Below are positions 1 to 12,880 of a stretch of DNA of 64,000 nt, piece by piece. The stretch is from Xylaria sp. FL1777. Lineage: Eukaryota > Ascomycota > Sordariomycetes > Xylariales > Xylariaceae. The stretch spans positions 280,157-344,156 of the forward strand of contig MU400550.1 of assembly GCA_022578965.1 (NCBI GenBank). The letters are read 5' to 3'. How positions within the stretch are numbered: the first letter of the stretch is position 1; each line of letters begins with the position of its first letter. The notes under the pieces were generated by a model. It was not told where the DNA came from. It searched no databases and was given only the letters and a program-made list of their open reading frames with translations. The translations under genes were made by a program, and so were the position numbers.

Positions 1-1184
1 AATGGCATCGAGATGAAATTCCAGGTCAAGAACCGGTACATTGACATGGGTATCGATTGGGTGAAACTAGATCCGTCCCGGCTTCTTCAAGTTTTGATTA
101 ATTTGATGACCAATGCGATCAAGTTCACGCAATCCCATCCCAAAAGGTCCATCGTTGTAACACTTGATGCATCCCGTGATATCTCAGAGATAACAGAGTC
201 CGGAGTCACATACTTTCAAAGTGATCGGTCAAATCAAGACGATCTCACGGACCAACCTGACTGGGGCGCCGGTGAGAAGGTCAATCTTCTTTTCTCGGTC
301 CAGGACACCGGCAGGGGCTTGGATGAGCACGAGAGGAAATTGCTGTTTCAACGCTTCTCACAAGCAACACCTCGAACCCATGTCCAATATGGAGGGTCTG
401 GACTTGGCCTTTTCATCTCTAGAATTCTAACTGAATTACAAGGCGGTCAGATCGGCGTAACCTCCCAGAAGGGTGTTGGCAGCACGTTCTCCTTCTACAT
501 TAGAAGCCGCAAGATAAATGTGCCACCAGTAGACAAGGCTCTCCCAGCTGCTCCCCCTCTTACCCGGGCGCCAGGATCCTCTACCACCATTGAAACTCGA
601 CAGCCAAAAGCTAGCGCCCGTGACATGCTCAACCGCTCCGCGAAGACTCCCGGCCCAGAACCAAGATATTCTGAAGACGGCCGGCGATTATTTGACGTTC
701 TTATCGTTGAAGACAACTTGGTCAATCAAAAGGTGCTACAAAGGTCACTCCGCAATGTCGGCAATAACACCAAGGTAGCAAATCATGGAGGGGAAGCTCT
801 CGAAGTGTTGAAAGAATCGCGCTATTGGCAAGGCAACGAGTCTTCTGGTGACGATATTTCGATCATTCTAATGGACTTGGAGATGCCCGTCATGGATGGT
901 ATGACCTGCGCGCGCAAAATCCGCGAACTTGAACGAGATGGCATCATCGTTAGTCATATTCCCATCATTGCTGTAACAGCATATGCACGGCCGGAGCAGA
1001 TTGAGAATGCAAAGGCCGCGGGAGTGGTAAGCCTAGTGAGCGGGAAGCTTCACCCTCAACATGCACTAATTATTTTGCATAGGACGACGTTATCTCGAAA
1101 CCGTTTCGGATACCCGAACTAATTCCCCGGATTGAGCAGTTGGTTGAGACAACTGCACATTGCGCCGAAACCACCGCGGCTTAA
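1..1184 (+). CDS. Hybrid histidine kinase, 3' part (HATPase plus receiver domain), partial
   Basis: The gene is cut by the window start, and the reading frame is open from base 1. Seen: the ATP-binding fold of a sensor kinase with the N box (NLMTNAIKFT), a G1 box (DTGRGLDE), an F box (LFQRFSQ) and a G2 box (GGSGLGL). A polar linker of about 60 residues follows, then a receiver domain with its acidic pair in VEDN (709-714), the phospho-acceptor Asp in LMDLEMP (874-876) and the conserved Lys of SKPF (1098-1100). A phase-0 intron at 1027-1082 (56 bp, with a CACTAAT branch site) must be removed. Without splicing the frame runs into intron sequence and stops at 1122, so the receiver loses its last strand. 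Exons are 1-1026 and 1083-1184. Known: such fungal kinases pass phosphate through Ypd1 to Skn7/Ssk1 regulators. The H box and sensor region lie outside the window, so the class of fungal kinase cannot be given. Confidence 0.93.
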
Positions 1185-3053
1185 TCAAGGACCAAGAAAC
1201 CCTACATCATATTTGGGTGCAAAGCAGAGCATTACCAGCAATTATTCAGTACGCGATACATCACACCGTACCACGTCACCCTTGTTGCTAAGCGGATGAT
1301 TTCATGGGCATCACATCCTGCTAATATCGACCTAGCTCTGAATGATTGAGATTTCGTACGGCGTTTTGACCTTTAGGACGGGCACTGGCGCGAGGAGCTA
1401 AAAAAATGGGATACATGGCACTCAGTGTGATGATTATCTGGCTTGGGCATCTATTCATAGAGTATGGACAACGATAGGCGTATTTGGAAGCATAAGCCTA
1501 CATTCAAATTAGGCTGTTCAGTTTTTAGCATGGCATTTTATGCCCGCACAGTTCGTGATGGTGTATCAAGGGAAACGACTGTCTTAATGGATTGTGGTCA
1601 GGTGAGACGTACATACAAAAACCGTCTTGGATCGACAATAAAGATACATTTCTGAATTCATTAAATCCAGTTCTGCCGTAGACACAATGTTTGTGTTCCC
1701 GTCGAGACGATGGAAACATGGATGTATGGAGATGGGTGAGCGCCATGTGGTCAAATGATATTCCTAGTCTTACCTACTAGCATCGCATCGGTCACACTTT
1801 GTGTAGCAATTAGTGCAGATAATACGGCGGAGTCCTGCAGAAATAAGACACACCTAGCTCTTCCAAGGTTGGCCTTCTCTGGTTCTTTGTGGTTCTCCCT
1901 GCTTAGAAATAGCTTTATTAATCGCAAAATGGAGGTTCTCCCGTTCACTTGGATAGAATTGATGAGCATATGTATGATTCGCTAGACAGCCATGATCGCC
2001 GTCATATGGATCGGATCGGGTACCTTGTTGGTTTTTATTTTTTTCGCGAGGGCTACCCCGGTCCCTATGATGGGAATTTCTTACCTCCGCAGCTGATGTA
2101 GCCGTCAGCGTTCCGGTCCGAACAACCAACCCACTCGTCTTTCGGAGACGCCGCACCACGGATACAAAGACGCCTACAACAAAGACACGCGTTAGGAGTT
2201 GCGCCTCTAAACCAGCCATTATATACGGCCACATATTTTGTGTGATATAATGTGTATTACTAATGCGAAGGGTTTTTTAAGGTTTCTCCATGCTGAATAA
2301 TTGCATCATTTTGGTGTCATCAACTGTAAGTAAACATAGAATAGGTAGGCACAATATATGCTGCCAAGACGGGAGCCAACTCGCTCGGAAATACCCAGGA
2401 TATGTTACCTACTGCGTACACTAACCTGCATCACCTGTAGCGGGTGATCGGGTTGATGACTCAAGCCCCCCTTGTTACAGTGCTGCCCTTGTTGTCATTG
2501 GCCTGCCAAGTGTCTCCACGATGTGCTGGTAATGTCCAGGTCTCCAAAGCGCGCAAGGGCATTAAATCCCATCATCTTATCTTTCAATTCGTGCCCCTCC
2601 AAGCCTCTAAGCCTTCTTCTTCGATTACCTACGCATTTCCATACTGACAGACGGGCTGGATTCTGGAGCAGAAAAAGAGAGAGAGAAAAAGTAAAAGGGA
2701 AAAAAAAAAAAAAAAAAAAAAAGAGGGAGACCAAAAATACATTGACAGCCAACAAAGAAGTCCTAATTCTTATCTAACGCATTAAACGCCTCGCCAGGGG
2801 CAGCATACTTGAATTCGACAGGTGATGAGACTAAAGAAGACTTCTTGGGCGCAAAACTCGTGAAATGGTACTGCTTGGTGGCTCCAAGCCCCCAATCACT
2901 AGCAACATCTTTTTCCCCCAACGACCGACCTGTCATCGGACTCCCGCTCGTAGGTAGCTTGTGCAGTCTTTGGCCGTCTTTGTGATCTCGCGGATTTCAT
3001 GAGCACCAACACCCTATGACAGTCTGACAGCCTGCCCCCGGCATCTTCCCACG
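1185..3053. other. Intergenic region between histidine kinase and Zn2Cys6 factor
   Basis: This stretch holds the kinase 3' flank and the regulator's upstream region. I see no convincing gene. The short open frames here lack motifs and plausible splice partners. A run of about 23 adenines sits at about 2700-2722, and the last few hundred bases before 3054 are presumably the 5' leader of the transcription factor. Confidence 0.6.
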
Positions 3054-6000
3054 ATGAATGCGTCCGCGGCAGCAGACACCCCATCCACCATGGCATCCTC
3101 GGGCAGGTCTCCGACCCTACACTCCAACGACTCGCCTCACCCCCCAACACCTCTCGATCGCAACCATGCGCCCGTGGCCACTCCGCCTATCAGCCAGCCG
3201 CCAGCCTCCGGCGCTCCCCCATCCTTCATCACTGGCCCAATCACGCTCGACCCATTCGCCACGCCGTCGGCGACCCTGAATCCTCGCAGCTGCGTGACAT
3301 GTCGCCGCCGCAAAGTGCGCTGCGACAAGCACATGCCGTGCGGCAACTGCCGGAAGGCCCAGATTCAATGTGTCTTCCCGGCTCCTGGCCGAGCCCCTCG
3401 GCGACCGCGTGCCAAAGATCCAAACGCTCCCCCGAAGCAGACGAGCGAGCGCGAGATGGAGCTCATGAAACGGCTGCGGAAATTGGAAGGCATTGTCGAG
3501 GACTTGAGCGGGCAAATTGAGTTTGAGACTTACAAGCACGGTGCCAACAGCGAATCGCCCGAAGCGACATCGGACACTGTGCACGAGAATGACCGCCGGA
3601 AAATGACGGCGAGCCCGTCGACCGAGAACCCGTCCTTGGCGAACAACGCACCGCCCGGCTACTCTGCGCTGCGGCGGACGGGCACGGGCGGCTCGGCCAC
3701 GAGTAGCAGCCTTGCGAATGCAAAGAGCCAGCACGGAAGCGATGTGAACAAGGACTTCGGCAAGCTCGTGTTGAACGAGAAGGGCAAGGTTCGATACGTG
3801 AACAATGCGTTCTGGAGTAAAATTACCGAAGAGGTGTGCATATGCTTCTCACCAAGGTGCTTGGCCGCCCGTATCAGACTAATATGTCACTTAGATCGAA
3901 GCTCTCCGGTCGGAAACCCAGCGTCTCACAGACGATTCTTCCGACTCGTCTGGCGATGAAGACTCCCCGATCGCAGCCGATCCTCAATCGGACCGACACA
4001 TAGATCATCACGGCTTCATCTTCGGTTACAGCTCCTCAAACGTCGACTTACGGTCGCTCCACCCGTTACCGTCGCAGATGTTGTTCTACTGGCAGGTCTA
4101 CATGGAAAACGTTGACCCGATCATCAAGCTTCTTCATGTGCCAGCCATGACCAAAATTGTCAAGGAGTTGCGAAGCGACATGAGCACCATGACTCCTGGC
4201 ATTGAAGCTTTAATGTTTGCTATCTACTTCGCCGCAATTACCTCGATGGAGTATGACGAGGTATGTGACGCCCACCTTGAACTTGAATACACCTCTCTAA
4301 CCTGTTCTAGGTCATAACGAACTTCGGTGCTGAGAAGCAACAATTAATTGCACGATATCGCTTTGCCACCGAACAGGCTTTGGCCAAAGCCAATTGTGTG
4401 ACAAGCTCAGAGCTAGTCGTACTACAAGCCTTCGTTCTATTCCTCATTCTTGTCCGACGATACGACGACACGAAATTTTCTTCGGCGCTTACTGGTTTGG
4501 TGGTCAAGATTGCCCAGTCGCTGGGACTACATCGAGATGGGACTCACTTCGACAACATCAGCCCCTTTGATGTTGAGATGCGACGAAGGCTCTGGTGGGC
4601 CATCTGTGTATTGGATCTTCGATCTGCGGAAGATCAAGGCTGCGAGCTGACTGTGGTGGAGCGGTCGTTTGACACACTATTCCCTCTCAACGTTAACGAT
4701 AACGATCTCAGCCCCGAAATGACTGATTTTCCTCCAGAGCGCATGGGCTCCACGGACATGACTTTTTGCTTAATTCGCTATGAGATCTGCGGTTTATCGA
4801 GGAAACTGCATACTGCCTCGAGTGGCATGTCGCCGTGCCCCAGGGACTCGAGGATCACCCCGCAAGAACAGGAGGACAAGCTTATTGAGATGTACGAGCA
4901 CATCGATCAGAAGTATCTAAGACTATGTCCAGATAAAGAAACCGACCTGCTTAATTGGGTCTCTGCTACAATCGCACGACTCATCATGTCCAAGATGAGC
5001 CTCGTTATCTACCAACCCCTGATGCCTTCTACTGGTACCGAGCTTTCTAGTGATGTACGAGATCGTCTATTTATGGCTTCTATAGAAGTCGTCGAGTACA
5101 GTAGGATTCTAAATTCAGAACCCAAAATCCGCCGTTGGAGGTGGCTTTTCCAGACATATAATCAATGGCACGCTGTCGCATATCTTCTGCTTGAGGTTTG
5201 TCGGCGGTCTTGGTCCGCCTCGGTCGAGCGAGGGTGGATCGCGCTGAATGCCACCTTCCAAGACAAGAACCTCGATTTTGCTAAGCCTATCATATGGAAT
5301 CTACTACGAAAACTCATGATTCAAGCAAAACGACATCGGGAGAGCGAGATCGCGCGACTACGTGCCAACCCCCAGGCTGCCGAAGAGCTTGACATCGAAG
5401 AACACAACAAACTTCCGCCAGCCAGCTTCCAACACCTACCCAGTTCCATTCGCAGCACCCTCGCACGGGATCGATGGCGGAAACTAGTCGGCACGAACGG
5501 CGTAGATCAGTCGGCCTCTACCCCTACTAGATTTAACAATAACAGCAGCAGCAACAACAACAACATCAGCAATATTCCAGCGACACCTCAACAAATGATG
5601 CAAAAAGCAGCAGACGTGCAGCTCGACTGTACAATGGTCGAGCCATTCTTCACCCCCGAGAACCTCTTCCCCCTCGCGTTCGCAGGCGACACGAGCGAGT
5701 TCGCAAGCCAGGCACTACTCAACGGCGACGCCTTCTCCACGTCAGCCTTCAAGACATCATCGTCGTCGCAGCCGGGGATCCCCCTCGAGACCTTCAGCAC
5801 GCAAGGCGGCAACGCGCTGCCGAATCACCAGGCCCGGGGAGACCTGGAACTACAACAGCGGATGGACGCCGTGGAGATGGGAGACCACCCGCCCCCCTGG
5901 CTGTGGAACCCGCAGGCCATCCCCATCAATAACAACCACAACACCAATAACACCAACAGCAACAATAATAGTAATGCCGCCTTCGCCGGGGGTTATAATG

Positions 6001-6122
6001 GCTGCGGCGCCGTCGGCGACGACCAGGACGTCAACATGGACGCCGGCGAGGTCGTCAATTGGCAGAACTGGATGGACTCGGGTCTGGGTATCAATGGCGT
6101 GGGCTTCTCGGGTGGCATATAA
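3054..6122 (+). CDS. Zn2Cys6 binuclear-cluster transcription factor with fungal_trans domain
   Basis: Three exons (3054-3833, 3895-4260, 4311-6122) join in phase 0 to give 985 residues. The introns are 61 bp (GACTAAT branch site) and 50 bp (CTCTAAC). Seen: a Pro/Ser-rich N-terminus, then C80-X2-C83-X6-C90-X5-C96-X2-C99-X6-C106, which fits the Gal4-type zinc cluster exactly. A basic linker and a short heptad-like helix (about 131-156) follow, as expected for a dimerisation coil. The fungal middle homology region follows, recognisable by MRRRLWWAICVLDL near residue 472. The C-terminal third is low complexity with Asn-rich runs near 790-805 and 920-938. Known: this architecture belongs to nuclear, sequence-specific regulators of metabolism or development. 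The target genes cannot be deduced, and the neighbours do not form an obvious regulon. The first ATG that keeps the zinc cluster in frame was taken as the start; an alternative Met lies 12 codons downstream. Confidence 0.93.
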
Positions 6123-6860
6123 AGGGGGGGTTGGGGGGTGGTTTGTGTGCTTTTTTGCTGTGTTCTGCTCTGTTCTCTCTCTCTCTTTCTCTCAATTCTT
6201 CCTTTTTATCATTATTATTGCTACGGCATACGCGATTGTGCGTTTCGCTTCTACCCTGTGCACCTCTCTGGTATACACACACACACACACACATATACTT
6301 ACACATACACATATCTACAAATATGTATATAGGTATATATGTATGTATACGCTTGGTGCCCATCCATCCCTGGTAGATATCTATATTTGGGCTTAGGCTG
6401 GAGATAGAAGAAGGATGGAAGGAAGGGACGAGATCCGCTCTTTTGAAAGTATATGTATATGGGTATATGTATATATGTACTAGGGGGATATAGGCACACA
6501 TGCATGCATAATAATACCTACCGAACACGTATAGGGAGGAACCGGGAGTTGGGGGGGATGAGGCAGTTTTTATTCGGCGTAGGTGCGAAATTATAGGGGT
6601 TCGGGATGGTGGGGGGGGATTTTGGGGGTCAGGGGGGTTCAGGGGGGGGGAGAGGGTGGTCTCGGGTTTGTCGATGCGCTATTGAAATTACGATGCTTGC
6701 TTCGCCTGCTTGCTTGCTTGCTTGTACTGATACCCTCAAACTCGAATTTCGCTCGTTTTAAAACGCCGTTTTATTCCGAGGAAAAGAAAGGAAGGAAGGA
6801 AGAAAAAGCCTCGGAATAGTTTCGGTGCTTCGGTTGGTTGGTTGGTTGGTTTGGGAGGGA
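6123..6860. repeat. Microsatellite-rich 3' flank of the Zn2Cys6 gene
   Basis: A series of simple repeats follows the stop codon. These are a CT-rich tract around 6175-6195, an (AC)n run at 6275-6292, TATA/TATG-type runs at about 6295-6345 and 6445-6480, G-rich runs around 6550-6660, GCTT units at about 6705-6724, GGAA units at about 6785-6803 and GGTT units at about 6831-6853. Part of this is probably the 3' UTR. No coding signal is seen. Confidence 0.75.
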
Positions 6861-9800
6861 TCTTAATAGACGGATATCAATCAAGCATTCAAGGTATATA
6901 GACACAGGGGTTTGGGACTACCGTGTAACATTCACATACTATTTTTGCCCATGGTATTGACATATCAATAGATTCAATTGCCCTCCGATCGTCCTAGACA
7001 TACATACATACTCGCCTGCGTGAAATTTCGTCGGGCCCCTTCGGTCAGGAGGTCTTCTCGTGTTGTCTGTCTACATTGAGCAACCTCTACTTCTCCCAGA
7101 CCGGCACGGCATGCTCGCATCACGATTCTCGTGGAGTTCAAATTAAAGGGGGCCCCTCATCCTCGCGTGACATCTCGCCCCCCGTCCGCCCACTTCGCTC
7201 AGAATATCTTGGCTGATGTGGCTCCTGCGTTTTGCCTCCCTGGCGCGAGGAGACCCCAGTGGCGCCATTTTGTCTTGCCAGCGTGAATGCTCAAGAGCCT
7301 CTGCGACCGGTTTCGTACGTCTGTTTGTCTGCTCGTCATTTCTCGGGGGCCTCCTGTGCGGGACTGACTTCGCTTGGACACCTCCGAAGTGGGTCCCATC
7401 GAGAATAACGGGGGCTTGTTCTCGAAGTCGAGACCGGATGGACGTTGGGCTGTGGCTGTGGCTGACGCTATCTGCTTATGTGTAAACGGGTGCGGAAGCG
7501 GGAGTACGGGTCTCGTTCCAGTCGTTGTCGCAGCCCCGTGTAGGCGAATCTCCGGGGCTCTCCGTACGCCGGCGGTTGGTCACGGGTTCGATTGTTGGTG
7601 CTTCTGCGGTCCAGTTGATCAGCACTTGGGAAGAGTCGATGGTGCGTAGAGACGAAGAGGGACTGGGGGTCGGGAGCGCTGCTGATTGTGGCTAACGCAG
7701 TAAATTCGCAAAACCATCCTCGTTATTAGTTTTTCAGCTCGTGTATGAGTTGGTTAGGGAAAGTCGTGGTTTGTGTGAGGAGGTGGAGTACTCGTGCGCT
7801 CACCCAGGGAGGCTCCTGTGTAGAGAATCCCGGCTCAGGGTCAGATTGTAGATCGGTAGTAGATAATACACTATAATAATACTCAGAGTCAGTTATCGCC
7901 ATTTTAAAGTATGGTCTGTGAGTCTCTGAAGGCATAGAAAGTCACCAGAGCTATAAGAAAACGACTCTAATAATTACCTACTGAACTTAGGTATCTTGTA
8001 TTGAAGCGCCTCCTCCGGCCGACGGAACTAGTACTTCGCTTTACCTGCAACTGTATCATGCCAAGGCGACATCTTAGAGAAGCCGATGCCTCCTTTTCCC
8101 CATTTGCTTTCTTTCCTTTTTTTTTTTTTAAAAAAAAAAGGAGAATTCAGAAATCAGGTTGTCGCCACCCATCTCTTTGCTCTTTTCTTTTGCCTCGTTC
8201 AAGAGGTTCCGTAAGAATATTCGATATTAAGTCGTCTTAACATCCATGATACGGATAGCCATACGCTCACTTCGCCGAAAAGTTTGATTTGGATTCGATT
8301 TCGATTTTTCTGCTAATGGGGCCTTGGCTTCTCTCCTTCACATGGCGGGTTCTATGACTTATACACTCACCGTCCGTATCATCATTTTTTATTGGTACAG
8401 TATAGACTTGAGCGTATGTGACTCTTGCCCAAACTCTCTTCGTTGTGGTGGCTCTCGGGCTGTTGCCTTGTTGTCTTAACACTAGGTTTAATGATTTCAG
8501 GTGAGTTAGGCAGACAGCTTCGCAAGCTTTTCTGGCTCGGAGATAATGCAGATTTATACTCCAGCCAGTCGGATGGTGCCGCGCGCAATCCAAAATCCTA
8601 TAATTTTCATCTTACTCTTCAGTGCTCCGTGGGCATGTAGACGAAGCTGCGACATTGCTTACGTCCTATCATCTGACTCTAGTAGCAATATCTCGTCTTA
8701 ATTGGTAGCATGCTGGGTGAGGCGGGCGAGCCCAATACCTGCTTCTTGTAAAGATTTTCTGTTTGAAATCGCTGAACTCTTGGCACACCTTCACATCGTA
8801 GCTTATCTCTGCATCAGTTAAGCCAGTTACCCCAATTGTATTGCCACAGTGTCGGCGGGTAATAGCGTGACGACGGAAAGAGTTAGGGAAATGTGCTGGT
8901 GACGACGACTACGATAAGCTAATTGTGCTTTTGCTGTTTTCAGATAGACAAAGTAGAAGACCGAGTACAGAAAATTACCCAACGTCCGAGTTCTAGAACA
9001 GAGCTGACTCGGACAACTTCCACGCACATATATATCGCGAGACCATGTTCTGATATACAGAAAGGGTACAGTATTGTTGAGGATACTAGAAAAGGGCCTA
9101 ATTTCAGAAGATTCTCAGTTAAGTTAAGGTCACAAAGGATTCAAAAGATAGAATGAGACCAAAAGCAGATCGCCAATATCATATCCTTCACATAATCGAA
9201 TAGTAGGCTAAATAGCTTGAGCAGGGAAAACTAACAATACTATGCATAGACTCCTGTTAGCTATTCACTATAGCTGCTAGTTGTTTGGGGCTAATACAAC
9301 ACATACAAGAACCGCATTGATGCGTAGCGGAGGATGTTATATGCATTCGTTTTTGAATTATCGGTTTGAGGTCGCTTACATACTTCCTGAATTGTAATCC
9401 CGAGGAATAGAGAAGAAAATATAAGAGGAACCAGAAAAGGAAAAACACGGACACGTGGACACGTAAGTACGTACACAAATACACGCGGCTCATCCTGTCG
9501 AGATACAACATTAGACACTGTGTCGGTACCTGCAGAAGCTACTAAAACGCGGACATGTCCTTAAGGGGTTTGTATGCAGTTTGATACCCAGTTGTGTACA
9601 ACAGATGCTAGGGGAGGGTGACTGTCAGGAGGGGTTGTCCTAGAGTGAATAGGTCTGCTTGTTAATTAACACGGTTAATTAGTTCCTGAATTCTCTCAGA
9701 TATCTAGATGAACGGTCCATATATCTACACAAAGCCCACAATAGCCACTCCTATAGGGTAGATGTAACCATATCCCATGACAATGAGTCACTCACATACG

Positions 9801-11053
9801 GTGAAGGAAATTGTTGATATATCATATAGTGACATGGACAAGTTATGACCTGAAGCCCAGTAGAATTATAAGCGACCTGTTGGCAGTGGGTTGTATGAGG
9901 GATGGCTAAGCAATTCACTCTAACATCACACTCCTATTCACTCTAGTTCACTGTCACTATATATAAAGCTCTATAGCTACTAAAGGGAGAAGAGAAGCTT
10001 CGATCATGAGTAATACATTGAAACTTCAACGTCAGGTGTTAAATATAGAAATCCTGTCACCACGCACTGTACCTTTGAACTACTAATTGGAATAGAGTTT
10101 CATGCGCCTAACATACTGATAAATGCACAAATTTTCCAAAACCAGTCCCACAAATGCCACATTCCTGTTTATCAGCCTTTTATAGACGGTGAGAATATGA
10201 AGCACATCATGCTAATGACCCTTATCATATATACATGTATATGCGCGCTCTGATGCTGTGACGCTATGTTACGGCGGCAACACCATATCATTAAAATGTA
10301 ACAAGCTGAATACAAGTTGAATATTTCCTGTCTTGGAGGATAAGTCGAGCTAGGCTTAATTGGTTCTCTTAGAGCTATTCAGATATCCTGGTATCCTAGT
10401 TAAAGTAGATGTTCTTGAAGTTTTCTAGTTAGACTAGTAGGTACCGTCCTCTTATCTCAGTAAAGCGCTCTCACGAATGACTGAGCTATTCTTAAGCTGT
10501 TTATTAGTTCATATACTTGCCATGCAACAGTAACTAATACGCCATGGTTGACGAAGACCTGCTGGTCCAAACCCATAGAAGCTATCGGCCCTCATTCGAA
10601 AACCATTCACGAACGTCATTCGCTAGGGAGTTGGTATATTGTTCCGTTTCCGCCGCTATAGGCAATGACCGGCAGAACCTTAGAAACCCGAGCTAAATAA
10701 TACTATTCTAAAGTGGTCGGTAGTTCGCCCGTCGGTCACATTAGAGAATATTAAGGCAGTATGAGTTCACCCGAGTCCTGGCCCGAGGAAGAGTTTAACC
10801 AATTAGTAAGGCCGGGAAATTAATTCCCCAAAGACCTCCGTAGCCTGACATCTACGAAAAGGTCCACCTATTCGCGCTTCATATAATGCCCGGGTCCTTG
10901 GCTATCCGGCATTTTGTTAAGCAACATCATTGTGGAATACCTTTGACCAATCATCGTTGATCGTCTTTCTCAACTAGGGAATTAATAGTTCACCATCACG
11001 TTCTGATCCCAATTGCCAATTAAATACTTACCTTAAGTCTCACGATCATTATC
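6861..11053. other. Gene-poor intergenic interval
   Basis: Over 4 kb without a frame that shows domains, sensible length or splice partners. The base composition is ordinary up to about 9 kb and then more AT-rich. The only structured item is the LTR-like segment at 9878-10059, listed separately. The last few hundred bases are the promoter side of the 11054 gene. Confidence 0.55.
9878..10059 (+). mobile_element. Possible solo LTR (degenerate)
   Basis: About 182 bp that begins TGTTGG and ends TGTCA, that is, with the TG...CA ends of an LTR. A TATATAAAGC core lies near 9958-9968, followed by a purine-rich stretch, as in the promoter part of fungal Copia-type LTRs. I recognise the general look but have no second copy in the window, and the 5-bp flanks (CGACC and CCACG) do not match. 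It could equally be unrelated intergenic DNA. Confidence 0.3.
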
Positions 11054-12573
11054 ATGTCTCATAATATCTTGATCACTGGTGGTTCTGGCTACCTTGGCGG
11101 CTCTCGTGAGTAAATTTCGGAGTTACCTGATTCTAATTTCGTGCTCCCAAGACACTTAGAGAAACTCTCACCCAAATGACGACGACTCATCTCCAATATT
11201 ACAGTGCTGGCGACGTGGAACAGCGCAAACCTCCCCGCCTATAACAAGCTATTCGCGCTTGTGCGCACACCCAAGCAAGCCGAGGCCGTCAAGCAATACG
11301 GCGCCGAGCCTCTCACCTTTAACGCCTACGACGAAGCTGAAGTCCAGGCGGCGGTGGTGGACAATGAAATAACTGTTGTGTACCATTTGATCGCTCCAGC
11401 GTCTGAGGTATCGCAATCGTATTTCATCAAGGCTATGGGTGAAGTAAAGAAGCAAAAGGGACGCGATGTACACTTCCTGCATGTAGGTATCCCAATGCAA
11501 TGAAGCGTAACGAAAGATAAGTCCTCTGATACAGAATACTGTAAAAGACTAGTGGTGCCAAGGTATTCTCATCCCACGCAGGCGCTCCGACGGACAAGCC
11601 ACTGCTTGACAACGACCCTAAGCTATACGAAATTCAAAAGTCGCAGAAGGCTTCATTCCCCGGAATGCAACGAGTTAGTGTTTCACTCCGAATGTCAGGG
11701 ATTATCCGAAATTAACTTAGCTTCCAGGCTATCGGTACCAATAACTTCGTGATTGAAGAGGCAGAGAAATATGGCGTCCGGAGCTACGTCTTTGTGCCTT
11801 GCATCGTGTGTAAGCTCTCCACAAGTTCTCGCGCTTCCAGACTCGTGGCGAATAAAATCTTGCTGAGATATCGAGCGTACAGATGGCAAAGGCGAGGGTT
11901 TCGGTAACCAGATCTCGATCCAGACAGTTGCAATAGTTCGCGCCGCTGAAGCTGTGAAACGCGTTTATCGGGTTGACACTAATCGACCCGTGAGTGAATT
12001 CCTTCCCCTTAACTCTGCTCGCCAGATACTAAACGGGCAGACCTGGCCTGTATGCCACGTTAGTGATAACACGAACCTATACCTAGCGCTCTTGCACAAA
12101 ATCCTGGCAGGCGAGAATCCCGGCTACGGAAAGAATGGCTACTATCTTGCCTCATCCGGGAGCGTTGCAGTGAGTCTCACTTTACCTATTGAAGGTTTCA
12201 AGGTAACTTATTATCTAAACTCACAGTGGGATGACTTGTACGCTGGCATGGCGACAGCGCTGAAAAAGCGCAACGTCATACATGATGACACCGTTGTCAC
12301 AGCTGATGACCAAAATCTTGAAGCCATGGCCCAGGGTCTTGAGTGTCCTAAAGATCTAGTGTCACTCAGGCTAGGGGGGTAGTAAGTTAACGCCTTTGTT
12401 CTTACTGTCTTACATACAAAATGTCACCGCTGCTAATAAGACGTGGCAGTTGCACCTTCACGGCAGACCGTGGATCAAAGGAGCTGGGCTGGAAGCCTCT
12501 TTACAAACCCGAGCATATTCTCGAAGACGCTGACGCCGAGGTAGATCTAATCCTTCGCAACAAGGACTGGTAG
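11054..12573 (+). CDS. NAD(P)-binding extended SDR (epimerase/reductase-like), eight exons
   Basis: Hand splicing gives exons 11054-11105, 11205-11482, 11548-11673, 11728-11809, 11883-11989, 12041-12169, 12227-12378 and 12450-12573, for 349 residues. Seen: the N-terminal nucleotide-binding signature TGGSGYLG at residues 8-15 directly after the first strand, a LHTSGAKVF segment restored by the second splice, a Y-x3-K candidate (YEIQK) for the catalytic pair, and the VPCIVYGKGEGFG loop restored by the fourth splice. The C-terminus ends in LGWKPLYKPEHIL, typical of NAD-dependent epimerase/dehydratase or NmrA-like proteins. Known: these are cytosolic oxidoreductases or redox sensors with varied substrates. 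The substrate is unknown here. All introns are 51-99 bp with GT-AG ends. It faces the 12881-15143 gene tail to tail, 307 bp apart. Confidence 0.85.
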
Positions 12574-12880
12574 GCTTAGCAAAGGTAATACGGGAGTTTA
12601 AATTTACTTTCTGTATTTATTGAGCTCATAAATAAAACCCTTTAACATAGCCTATTAAGCAAATACATTGCGACACCTAACAGGACTACCAAAACACCGA
12701 GAACCTGAGGTAGTCCAAACTCCACGCTTCCACGACAACATACCCCATACCTCTACCATCTACTTCCGCATCGCAGTGCAAGTGGTATTTTCAAGCCGAA
12801 GCTGTACACTGTATCTTTAAGGAGTGCCTTTGGGCAGATGTGATTTGGAACCACCCCCCCCAGGCCGTTTATGTGAGGGA
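12574..12880. other. Convergent 3' flanks
   Basis: A 307-bp gap between two stop codons facing each other. It presumably contains both 3' UTRs. An AATAAA-like hexamer lies in ATAAATAAAACCC at about 12629-12641. No gene is seen. Confidence 0.5.

Noticed and set aside
3117..3734. 205-residue frame antisense to the Zn2Cys6 gene
   Set aside because: Arg-rich shadow of the GC-rich first exon.
7560..7600. tRNA-like B box (GGGTTCGATT)
   Set aside because: No matching T stem, anticodon stem or acceptor stem can be formed around it.
3054..12573. Secondary-metabolite cluster (Zn2Cys6 factor plus SDR-type reductase)
   Set aside because: No polyketide synthase, NRPS, terpene cyclase or P450 lies near, and the two genes are 5 kb apart.
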